Under the pieces are notes generated by a model. It had not been told where the DNA came from and searched no databases. It worked only from the letters and a program-made list of their open reading frames with translations. Position numbers and translations under genes: made by a program. DNA of 64,000 nt from Cupriavidus phytohabitans (lineage in GTDB: Bacteria; Pseudomonadota; Gammaproteobacteria; Burkholderiales; Burkholderiaceae): the NCBI RefSeq assembly GCF_000426345.1, contig NZ_AUFE01000003.1:1-64000 (forward strand), written 5' to 3'. Below, one piece after another: positions 8,164 through 16,932 of this stretch (position 1 is the first letter of the stretch; every line of letters starts with the position of its first letter).

Positions 8164-9108
8164 ATGGATACGCGCTGGATCGCAGTGCTGGTGGAGAAGT
8201 TCGGCCACAGCTTCAGCGGCTATGACCTGGAAAGCGGTGCGCGCCGCTTCAGCGTGCCGCTGCCGGACTACCCACATGAGTTCGTGGTCGACCGCGCACG
8301 GCTGCGCGGCTATGTCGGCCACTACGGGGTACAGACCTTTGCGCATGCCGGCAATGGCGGCGCCGCCGTGTGCTGCGTCGATATCGCCGGCGGAGAGCGT
8401 GAAGGCGACCTGGACTGCGCGCCTTATCACCGCATCCACGGGCTGCAGATTGACGCGCGAGGCCGCGTCTATGCCCTGAGCGAGCGCGACAACATGCTGC
8501 TGGTGTTCGAAGCGCCGTGGGAGAGCTGCACGCCTGCGCGCGCGGTGCCGTCCGGCGGCGTCAAAAGCCACCTGTTCGTACTGACGGGCGACGGGCAACG
8601 CGCCTACGTGACCAACCTGCTGTCGCACACGGTAACGCTGGTCCACCCCTACGATGCGAGCCGGCCGCCGCGCGCAGCCCACGCCGGCCGGCGGCCTGAA
8701 GGCTGCTGCCTGAGTCCTGACGAATCCCTGCTCTACGTCTCCAGCCGCGACGACCATACCATCGCGCGGCTCGACGCCCACACGCTGGAAGTGCTCGGCA
8801 CGGTCGCCACGGGCGAGGATCCCACCCGACTGTACTGGTCGCCTTGCGACCGCTTGTTCGCGCTCAACTATGGCGAGCGCAGCCTGCGCATCTTCGACCC
8901 GCACACGCTGGTCGAGCTGGCACGGGTCGATACCGGCGCCAAGCCGATCGCACTGGCATTCCATCCAGCCGACCCTGGCCGCGCCTGGCTTGCGCTCAAC
9001 GACCACAGCGTCAGCGAACTGGACCTTCGCACGCTGGCGTTGCGCCATGCCTTTGCCACCGGCAAGGAGCCGGACGGCCTCGCCATCCTGGCGCTGCCGT
9101 CCCGCTAA
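8164..9108 (+). CDS. YVTN/NHL-type beta-propeller protein
   Basis: A 314-residue protein made of repeated four-stranded blades. Blade motifs such as 'RAYVTNLLSHTVTLVHP', 'LYVSSRDDHTIARLDAHTL' and 'LFALNYGERSLRIFDPHTL' recur about every 42 residues, as in YVTN-repeat and lactonase-like propellers. No signal peptide is visible, so it is probably cytoplasmic. It is transcribed away from acoX, with a good ribosome-binding site (GAGGAGA), and precedes an MFS permease and an amidohydrolase. A role as a lactonase or sugar-acid-binding propeller in that module is possible; the substrate is unknown. Confidence 0.8.
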   Translation: MDTRWIAVLVEKFGHSFSGYDLESGARRFSVPLPDYPHEFVVDRARLRGYVGHYGVQTFAHAGNGGAAVCCVDIAGGEREGDLDCAPYHRIHGLQIDARGRVYALSERDNMLLVFEAPWESCTPARAVPSGGVKSHLFVLTGDGQRAYVTNLLSHTVTLVHPYDASRPPRAAHAGRRPEGCCLSPDESLLYVSSRDDHTIARLDAHTLEVLGTVATGEDPTRLYWSPCDRLFALNYGERSLRIFDPHTLVELARVDTGAKPIALAFHPADPGRAWLALNDHSVSELDLRTLALRHAFATGKEPDGLAILALPSR

Positions 9109-9234
9109 GTGCGAGGTTCCACAGGCCCGTCGCCGCAACCGTCGGCCGGCACTCATACCATTTCGTCGCAGCACAGACCCAGACGCTAAAGCAGCCGCCG
9201 AAGCAGCCGCTGAAGGCGCCCATGAAGGAGACCC

Positions 9235-10587
9235 ATGAACATCCCGCAGCAAGCGCGAGCCGACAACGCCGTCGCCCTCGATTCTCCTGCCGGCGCGACG
9301 CCCGGCACCGCCTCGGCCACCGCCCGGATTCCCGCGCAGCGCTGGTGGCGCATCATCCCGCCCATCCTGATGGTGTGCATCGTCTCATATATGGACCGGG
9401 TCAATATCGCCTTTGCCATGCCGGGCGGCATGAACGAGGCGCTTGGCATCGGTGCCGGCATGGCGGGCCTGGCCGGCGGCATCTTCTTCGCCGGCTACCT
9501 GTTGCTGCAGGTTCCGGGCGGCAAGCTGGCCGTACGCGGCAGCGGACGCAAGTTCATCGGCTGGTCGATGCTGGCGTGGGCCGTGATCTCCGTGCTGACC
9601 GGCCTCGTGCGCAACGAGACCGAGTTGCTGGTCCTGCGCTTCTCACTCGGCGTGGCCGAGGGCGGCATGCTGCCGGTGGTGCTGACGATCGTCGGCAACT
9701 GGTTTCCAGACCACGAGCGCGGCCGGGCCAATGCGCTGGTGATCCTGTTCGTGCCGATTGCCGGCATGATTACCGCGCCGCTCTCGGGACTCGTCATCGC
9801 CGCGCTGGACTGGCGCTGGCTGTTTATCATCGAAGGCGGTATCTCGGCGCTCTGCCTCGGCGTCTGGTTGGCATTGGCCTGCGACCGGCCGCAGGAGGCC
9901 CGCTGGATTTCCACGGCGGAGCGCGATTACGTCCTGACGCAACTGCGCGCCGAGCAGCAACGAGCGGCGCTAGCTGCCTCTGCGTCAACGAACCATGCGG
10001 CTACGCGCACAGTGATCTTGCGGCTGCTGTCGGATACCGTTATCCGTCGCCTGATCGGCCTGAATTTCCTCTACCAGGCTGGCATCTACGGCTATACGTT
10101 GTGGCTGCCAACCATCCTCAAGGACCTGACCCACGGCGGCATGGGCCAGGTCGGCTTGCTGGCGATGGTACCGTATGTGGGAACCATGGCCGGCATCCTC
10201 GTGGTGTCTGCCTGGTCGGACCGCAGCGGGAAACGCCGCGCTTTCGTGATGTGGCCCTTGCTGGGCTTTGCCGCCTGCCTGGCCGGATCGGTATGGTTCC
10301 ATGCCAATACCTGGCTGGCCTACGGTCTGCTGGTCGGCTGCGGCGTGTTCCTGCAAGCCGCCGCGGGCGTGTTCTGGACCCTGCCCCCGCGCCTGCTGGC
10401 CGCAGACGATGCGGGCGTGGCGCGCGGCCTGATCAACGCACTTGGCAATCTTGGCGGGTTCTGCGGGCCGTATGCAGTTGGGCTGCTGATCCAGTATTTC
10501 GACGCCGGCGTGGGCGTCTACATGCTGGCTTGCGCGCTCGTGCTGGCTACCGTGCTGACCGCCACCCTGCCGGAGTCCTGCCGATGA
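9235..10587 (+). CDS. MFS permease, anion:cation symporter (ACS) family
   Basis: A 450-residue inner-membrane transporter with about 12 hydrophobic segments. The first helix motif 'VSYMDRVNIAFAMPG' and the loop 'GWSMLAWAVISVLTGL' with 'LRFSLGVAEGGMLPVVLTIVGNWFP' are diagnostic of the ACS family, which carries organic anions such as phthalate, glucarate, tartrate and hexuronates. A cytoplasmic N-terminal tail of about 35 residues is unusual but Ala/Thr-rich and probably unstructured. Its stop overlaps the amidohydrolase start (ATGA), so the two are translationally coupled. Confidence 0.92.
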   Translation: MNIPQQARADNAVALDSPAGATPGTASATARIPAQRWWRIIPPILMVCIVSYMDRVNIAFAMPGGMNEALGIGAGMAGLAGGIFFAGYLLLQVPGGKLAVRGSGRKFIGWSMLAWAVISVLTGLVRNETELLVLRFSLGVAEGGMLPVVLTIVGNWFPDHERGRANALVILFVPIAGMITAPLSGLVIAALDWRWLFIIEGGISALCLGVWLALACDRPQEARWISTAERDYVLTQLRAEQQRAALAASASTNHAATRTVILRLLSDTVIRRLIGLNFLYQAGIYGYTLWLPTILKDLTHGGMGQVGLLAMVPYVGTMAGILVVSAWSDRSGKRRAFVMWPLLGFAACLAGSVWFHANTWLAYGLLVGCGVFLQAAAGVFWTLPPRLLAADDAGVARGLINALGNLGGFCGPYAVGLLIQYFDAGVGVYMLACALVLATVLTATLPESCR

Positions 10588-11552
10588 CGTGCAACGTCTT
10601 GCCTGCCGGCGAGCGCCTGGCGATCGTCGATGCCCACCACCATCTGTGGCAGCTCGATTGCGGGCACTACCCGTGGCTGCAGGAGGGGTACCAGCCGGCA
10701 ACATTCTTTCTGGGCGACTACCAGGCCTTGCGCCATGACTATCTGGCGGCTGAGTACCGGCGCGATACGGCTGGCGTATCGGTGCTGGCAACCGTCCACA
10801 TCGAGGCGGAGCGGGACCGGGGTGAAGCCATCGCCGAGACGGCGTGGCTGCATGAGCCCCGCTGGCCCCGGGGCATGGCCGCCTCCGTGGTCGCTTACGC
10901 CCCGCTCGGCACCGCAAACTGCGCCGCGCTGCTTGCGCGCCAGGCGAGTTTTGCACGGGTGCGCGGCATCCGCTGCAAACCGCTGACGGCATCCGCTCCG
11001 GGCGAGTCGGTTGCGGGCAGGGCAGGATCGATGCAGGATCCCGGCTGGCTGGAAGACCTGGCGCGGCTGCCGCATCACGGACTGTCATGGGACCTGCGCG
11101 TGCCGTTCTGGCATCTGCAAGAGGCGGCGCAGGTGGCCGCCGCCCTGCCCGAGCTGGCAATAGCACTGAATCATGCCGGCTTGCCGCTTGACCGGTCGGA
11201 AGCCGGGCTGGCGCACTGGCGGCGCGGCATGGAAGCGCTGGCCTCCTGCCCGAACGTGATGGTCAAATTGTCCGAGTTCGGACTGCAGGGCGGCCGCTGG
11301 GATGCGGCTGGTAATCGCCGCATTGTGCGCGAGACGCTGGCCATCTTCGGACACGAGCGCGCCATGTTCGGCAGCAACCTGCCGGTGTCGTCGTTGAGCG
11401 CCGCGTTCGGTACGGTGCTGCGCATGGTGACTGACGCGCTGCCGGACCCGCTCGCCAGGCAACGGGTATTGGTCGGCAATGCTGCCCGCTTCTACCATAT
11501 TGCCGCCGGGCACATGTACCCGGCACCAGCCCAAGACAGCGCAATGTGTTGA
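10584..11552 (+). CDS. Amidohydrolase (COG3618-like TIM-barrel lactonase/hydrolase)
   Basis: The 322-residue protein begins with the metal-binding 'DAHHHLW' and carries 'ALNHAGLP' and 'MFGSNLPVSSL', matching the amidohydrolase-2 family that includes fuconolactonases and 2-pyrone-4,6-dicarboxylate lactonases. The start overlaps the MFS stop by four bases. Coupled to an ACS-family permease and a beta-propeller gene, it most likely hydrolyses a lactone or cyclic acid imported by that permease. The exact substrate cannot be told. The usual Asp of FGSDWP is an Asn here, a variant also seen in this family. Confidence 0.85.
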   Translation: MTCNVLPAGERLAIVDAHHHLWQLDCGHYPWLQEGYQPATFFLGDYQALRHDYLAAEYRRDTAGVSVLATVHIEAERDRGEAIAETAWLHEPRWPRGMAASVVAYAPLGTANCAALLARQASFARVRGIRCKPLTASAPGESVAGRAGSMQDPGWLEDLARLPHHGLSWDLRVPFWHLQEAAQVAAALPELAIALNHAGLPLDRSEAGLAHWRRGMEALASCPNVMVKLSEFGLQGGRWDAAGNRRIVRETLAIFGHERAMFGSNLPVSSLSAAFGTVLRMVTDALPDPLARQRVLVGNAARFYHIAAGHMYPAPAQDSAMC

Positions 11553-11612
11553 TTCCGGTCGCAGTGTGGTCCGCCATGCGTGCTATAAAACCGGCGTCCA
11601 CCGTACACTGCC

Positions 11613-12641
11613 ATGCCCGAATCCCTGACCCAGCTCAGCAACGCCGCCACGCTGCGCAAGCGCCTGCAGATGCGCCATCTTCGCCTGGCGCTGGCACTGG
11701 CCGAACACGGCTCGCTGCGTGGCGCCGCCAGCGAGATGGCGCTGACCCAGCCCGCGGCGACCAAGGCACTGCACGAGCTGGAAGACACCGTCGGAACGCT
11801 GCTGTTCACGCGCCACGCCCGCGGCATCACGCCAACCGTGTTCGGCGAGGCCCTGATCCGCTATGCGCGCGTGGCGCTGTCCGATCTCGATGCCTTGCAC
11901 GACGAGCTTGCCGCCATCGCCGCGGGCGAGATCGGCAAGGTGCGCATCGGCGCGATCCTGGCACCGGTGCCGGACCTGCTGGCCGGCGCCATCAATGGGC
12001 TCAAGGCACGCCACCCCCAGCTGCACATCGCACTCCAGGTGGATACCAGCGACGTGCTGGTGCAGGCGCTGCGGCAGGATGCACTGGACGTGGTGGTCGG
12101 CCGTATCCCGGCGGGCTCGCTTGCCGAGGACCTGGCGTTCGAGCCCCTGTGCGAGGAGATCCTGTCGATCGTGGCGCGCCCCGCGCATCCGCAGGCAGGC
12201 AAGCGCAGCGTACGGCTGGCGGGCCTGTCGGGCTATCCATGGATCATCCAGCCCGCCGCCAGCCCGATGCGCCAGATCATTGACCAGACCTTTCGCGATG
12301 CGCGCGTGCCCTTGCCGGAGGATGTCATCGAAACCTCTTCCATCATGGCGACGCTGCCGCTGCTGGCGGGCAGCGACCGCATCGCCGTGGTACCCAGCGC
12401 GATCGCCGGCTATTTCGCCGCGATGGGCGCGCTGGCAATCCTGCCGGTGGCAATGCGCGGCCGGCTGGTGCCCTACGGCATCGTGTCGCGCAAGCGCCGT
12501 ACCGCCACGCCCGGCGTGCGCTTGCTGATCGATGCCCTGCGCGCGGCATGCGCGGCGGGCGTCTCGCCGCCGGCTGCCACCGCAGTCACCCCAGTCACCC
12601 CAGTCACCGCGACCCCCAGGACCGGGCGTCGGCGCGGCTAG
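11613..12641 (+). CDS. LysR-family transcriptional regulator (GbpR/PcaQ type)
   Basis: A 342-residue LysR regulator. An N-terminal winged helix (about residues 18-78, 'LRLALALAEHGSLRGAASEMALTQPAATKALHELE') is followed by a two-lobed effector domain ('GKVRIGAILAPVPDLLAGAI'). It follows the propeller-permease-amidohydrolase set and probably controls it. The C-terminal tail is extended and holds a threefold 'PVT' repeat encoded by a 9-bp tandem repeat. Its stop lies within the last codons of the convergent acoR gene. Confidence 0.9.
   Translation: MPESLTQLSNAATLRKRLQMRHLRLALALAEHGSLRGAASEMALTQPAATKALHELEDTVGTLLFTRHARGITPTVFGEALIRYARVALSDLDALHDELAAIAAGEIGKVRIGAILAPVPDLLAGAINGLKARHPQLHIALQVDTSDVLVQALRQDALDVVVGRIPAGSLAEDLAFEPLCEEILSIVARPAHPQAGKRSVRLAGLSGYPWIIQPAASPMRQIIDQTFRDARVPLPEDVIETSSIMATLPLLAGSDRIAVVPSAIAGYFAAMGALAILPVAMRGRLVPYGIVSRKRRTATPGVRLLIDALRAACAAGVSPPAATAVTPVTPVTATPRTGRRRG
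12583..12609 (+). repeat. 9-bp tandem repeat, three units, within the LysR gene
   Basis: Three units of CAGTCACCC, the last ending in G, encode Pro-Val-Thr repeats in the C-terminal tail of the LysR regulator. The unit keeps the frame, so copy-number changes would lengthen or shorten the tail. Confidence 0.8.
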
Positions 12642-14632
12642 CTGCCCGCGTCGCCGTCGCGCCGGTTCGGCGACTGGATGCCATAACGCTCCATGCGCCG
12701 GTACAGCGTCATGCGGCTGATGCCGATCTGGCGCGCGACCGCGCTCAGGTTCCAGCCGGAAGCGCGCAGGTACTGCATCAGCAGCATGCCTTCGGGTGGC
12801 AGCTGGTGCGGGTCGCATGCAGCGGCGTCGCTGTCGCCGGCAACCGGCGCAGCTTGCGGCGGTGCCGCGGGGATGGCTGTCGTCCCGAGGCCGTCAGGCA
12901 GGTCGTGCTCATCGACATAGCCGCCGGTGCAGACGGCGCGCGCGTATTCCAGCACGTTGCGCAGCTCGCGCAGGTTGCCCGGCCAGCGATGGCGATGCAG
13001 CCGCTCGCGGGCCGCCGGCGACAGCGTCACGGGCGCGGCCGCGCCTTCCTGCAGCAGCTTGGCCATCAGCCAGTCAAGGTCGTTGCGCGCGCGCAGCGGC
13101 GGCAGCTCGAAACGCGCGCCGTTCAGGCGGTAGAAAAGGTCCTCGCGGAAGCGTCCTTCGGCGACCAGTTGCTCCAGGCCGTGGTGCGTCGCGGAAATGA
13201 CGCGCAGCCGCACCGGCACGGGCCGTGCTGCGCCAACCGGCAGCACCTCGCCCTCGGCCAGCACGCGCAGCAGCCGCGACTGCAGCTCGCGCGGCATGTC
13301 GCCGATCTCGTCCAGGAACAGCGTGCCGCCGTCGGCTTCCTGGATCAGCCCGCGCTTGCCGCGCGGGCCGGCGCCGGAGAAGCTGTTGGGCAGGTGGCCG
13401 AATAACTCGCTCTCGATCAGCGTTTCGGGGATCGCCGCGCAGTTCACCGCGATGAACGGGCCGCCGCGGCGCGCGCTGGCCTGGTGCAGGGCCTTGGCGA
13501 AGAACTCCTTGCCGCTGCCGGTCTCGCCATGGATCAGGAGATTGATCGGTGAATCGACCAGGCGCGCGGCGCGCTGCAATTGCTGCTGCAGCGCGGCGTC
13601 GCCGCCGGTCAGCGCGGCCAGCGCAGGGGGCATGGCCACCGGCGCTTCCTTCGCCGGTGCCTGCCAGCGCAGCGCGGGCGGCATCACGCTCAGGTACAGC
13701 AGCCCGCCACTGCGGTTCAGCGCCACCAGCCGCTGCTCGCTGGGCCGCGAGTAGACATAGTTGCCAAGGTCTTCCAGCCGGGCGCCGAACAGTGCCTCGA
13801 AGCGCTGGCCGAGCACGGTGGCGCCGGCCGCGCCACCCAGTTCGCCCTCCAGCATCAGCCTGGCGCGGTGGTTGTGGCCGACGATGCGGCCTACCTCGTC
13901 CAGCGCCAGCAGGTACTCGGGGTTGACGTCGACGAACTCGGGCGCCACGTTCAGCTTCAGGATCCAGTCGCGCCGGTGCGCGCGCAGGAAGTTGGCGTTC
14001 TCGATATGGGCGGCATAGATGCGCACCAGCTGCAACGCCAGTCCCTGGCTGTCCTTGGCGTGCGGCGAGGTCAGCGCGGAGATGTCGAGGATGGCGTGCA
14101 GGTTGCCGTGCGTGTCGAACAGCGGCGCGGCGGTGCAGGTCAGCGGGATATGGGTCGCATCGAAATGGTCGGCCTGGTGCACCCTCAATGCCTGGCCAGT
14201 GACCAGCGCCGTTCCCACCGCGCAGGTGCCGGCGCCACTCTCGCTCCATTCCGCGCCAAGGTAGAGGCCGGCGTGCCGCAACGCGGCGTCGGTGTGCGCA
14301 TCGCCGATGTAATCAACCGTCACGCCCTGCGCATCGGTCAGCAGCACCACGTACCCCAGCGCCGCCACCTGGCCGTACAGGCTTTGCAGCCCGTGGCGCG
14401 CGATGCGCGCGAAATCGTCGATGCGTTCCTGGTGTTCGCGCAGCCGCGGCTGCGGCAGGATGCGCGCTTCCTGCATGCGCGAGGGATCGAGCCCGTACTG
14501 GTGCACGCAGCGCCGCCATGAGTTCTGGATGATGGCGTCGTGCGCGATCCGGTCCGCCAGCACGGCGGGCGGGGCTAGGTATGTGGTGGCCTGGACCACC
14601 GTCTCGATGTGCTCGCGTTGCCGCAGGTCCAT
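12638..14632 (-). CDS. acoR: AcoR, sigma54-dependent activator of acetoin catabolism
   Basis: A 664-residue enhancer-binding protein. The N-terminal half holds a GAF-like sensor (about 70-220) and a PAS-like segment. The AAA+ domain follows, with Walker A 'GETGSGKE' and Walker B 'GGTLFLDEIGD'. A Fis-type helix-turn-helix is at the end ('NLSAVARQIGISRMTLYRRM'). The sigma54-contact loop, usually GAFTGA, reads NSFSGA, a noticeable variant. Length and architecture match AcoR proteins known to activate acoXABC with sigma54. It lies 4.8 kb from its target, separated by an unrelated-looking module. AGGAGA precedes the ATG. Confidence 0.93.
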   Translation of the reverse strand: MDLRQREHIETVVQATTYLAPPAVLADRIAHDAIIQNSWRRCVHQYGLDPSRMQEARILPQPRLREHQERIDDFARIARHGLQSLYGQVAALGYVVLLTDAQGVTVDYIGDAHTDAALRHAGLYLGAEWSESGAGTCAVGTALVTGQALRVHQADHFDATHIPLTCTAAPLFDTHGNLHAILDISALTSPHAKDSQGLALQLVRIYAAHIENANFLRAHRRDWILKLNVAPEFVDVNPEYLLALDEVGRIVGHNHRARLMLEGELGGAAGATVLGQRFEALFGARLEDLGNYVYSRPSEQRLVALNRSGGLLYLSVMPPALRWQAPAKEAPVAMPPALAALTGGDAALQQQLQRAARLVDSPINLLIHGETGSGKEFFAKALHQASARRGGPFIAVNCAAIPETLIESELFGHLPNSFSGAGPRGKRGLIQEADGGTLFLDEIGDMPRELQSRLLRVLAEGEVLPVGAARPVPVRLRVISATHHGLEQLVAEGRFREDLFYRLNGARFELPPLRARNDLDWLMAKLLQEGAAAPVTLSPAARERLHRHRWPGNLRELRNVLEYARAVCTGGYVDEHDLPDGLGTTAIPAAPPQAAPVAGDSDAAACDPHQLPPEGMLLMQYLRASGWNLSAVARQIGISRMTLYRRMERYGIQSPNRRDGDAGS

Positions 14633-14818
14633 CGCTGTCTCCTGGTCGTCGCTGCCGTCGGCCCCGGGAGCCTGCTGAGGGGGCGGTGGATCGGGCGGAC
14701 TGTGCGGGCGCGTGCCTGGGCGGCCGCGCCTCTGTCTGGTGTCGGCCTTCTAATGTATCCGAGCGCCTCGGCGCGATGCAATCCAGAATGCAGGCAGGAA
14801 TCTCGAGACAGCGGCGAG

Positions 14819-14842
14819 CGCACGCCGCAAGTGCGGCGTGCG
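14819..14842. other. Perfect 10-bp hairpin downstream of the LLM oxidoreductase gene
   Basis: CGCACGCCGC and GCGGCGTGCG flank a 4-nt loop (AAGT), just past the end of the leftward gene at 14857. There is no T-run on the minus strand, so it is either a Rho-assisted 3' end or an RNA-stabilising hairpin rather than a classical terminator. Confidence 0.45.
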
Positions 14843-14856
14843 TCATACCGGATGGT

Positions 14857-15897
<1,041 letters not shown>

Positions 15898-16140
15898 GTC
15901 GTGGTCTGGCGGGCGGCGTACGCCACACGTGCGCCGCCCGCTGCAATGCGGATGGTTCGCTATGTTAGTGAGCCCGCGCGGATCGTGCTGGCAACGGATT
16001 TGCGGCCCTGCAGGCGGCGTGGGTATCCGCAAACGCCGGCAAATGTCGGCCAACTTCGCCAAATGCGCGGCACCCGGGCGCAAGGATTGAGCCGCGCGCC
16101 GCTTGCCCTTACCATTCAGCCCGATGCGAAGGAACGATCG

Positions 16141-16896
16141 ATGACTCTCAAGACACTGGACGGCGCGCTGGCCCTGCTGACCCACTTCACCGTGCGCCAG
16201 CCCACCTGGGGCGTGCGCGAGCTGGCCAAGCACAGTGGCGTGCATTACGCCGTGGTGCACCGCGTGCTGGCGACCTTTGCCGCCAACGGCTTCCTGGTGC
16301 AGGACGCGGCCACCGGCAAGTATTCGCTGGGGCTGCGGCTGTTCGAGCTGGGGCAGGTGGTGCGCAAGAGCTTCTCGCCGGACGAGATCGTGCGCCCGGT
16401 TCTGGAAAAGCTGGCCGCGCAAAGCGGCGAGACCGTGTTCCTGTCGTGGCTCGACGGCCATGAAGGCCTGTGCGTGGGGCTGGTGCAGAGCCAGCACCAG
16501 CTGCGTTTCTCGATCGAGCTGGGCGAGCGCTTTGCGCTGTACGCGGGCGCGCATGCCAAGGCGATGCTCGCCTTCCAGGACGATGCCTTCCGCGACGAAG
16601 TCTACCGCCAGGGCCTGGCACGCATGGGGCCGCACACCGCGCTGGACCGCGAGCGCATCGAGCAGCAGCTTGCCGAGGTGCGCGAACGCGGCTGGGCCCA
16701 TACGCGCGAGGAAGCCGCGGCCAGCGTGGCCGGGCTGGCGCTGCCGCTGTGGTCGCGCGACCGCAGCGCGGTGGTGGGCTCGGTGGCCATTGCCGGGCCG
16801 CAGCAGCGCCTGGATGAGGCCGCCGTGCCGCGGCTGCTGGAGGCCTTGCGCGACGCCAGCGGCCGGTTGGAGGACGTGATCGGCTTTGTTCGCTGA
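16141..16896 (+). CDS. IclR-family transcriptional regulator (paralog 1)
   Basis: A 251-residue IclR regulator: winged helix at about 1-60 ('[23 protein letters not shown]') and the effector-binding domain at 75-245 ('[18 protein letters not shown]', '[11 protein letters not shown]'). A ribosome-binding site AAGGAA lies 7 nt ahead of the ATG. It is a close paralog of the regulator at 19897: by eye well over two thirds of residues match over the first 150. The two flank the patatin gene. It is divergent from the LLM oxidoreductase, a likely target. Confidence 0.92.
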   Translation: MTLKTLDGALALLTHFTVRQPTWGVRELAKHSGVHYAVVHRVLATFAANGFLVQDAATGKYSLGLRLFELGQVVRKSFSPDEIVRPVLEKLAAQSGETVFLSWLDGHEGLCVGLVQSQHQLRFSIELGERFALYAGAHAKAMLAFQDDAFRDEVYRQGLARMGPHTALDRERIEQQLAEVRERGWAHTREEAAASVAGLALPLWSRDRSAVVGSVAIAGPQQRLDEAAVPRLLEALRDASGRLEDVIGFVR

Positions 16897-16932
16897 CCTT
16901 CGTGTGCTAACGGCGACGTTCAGGCCACCCGA

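Noticed and set aside
8844..11552. A 902-codon frame that would fuse part of the propeller and permease regions to the amidohydrolase
   Set aside because: Only the last 322 codons look like protein. The ATG at 10584 overlapping the permease stop is the natural start.
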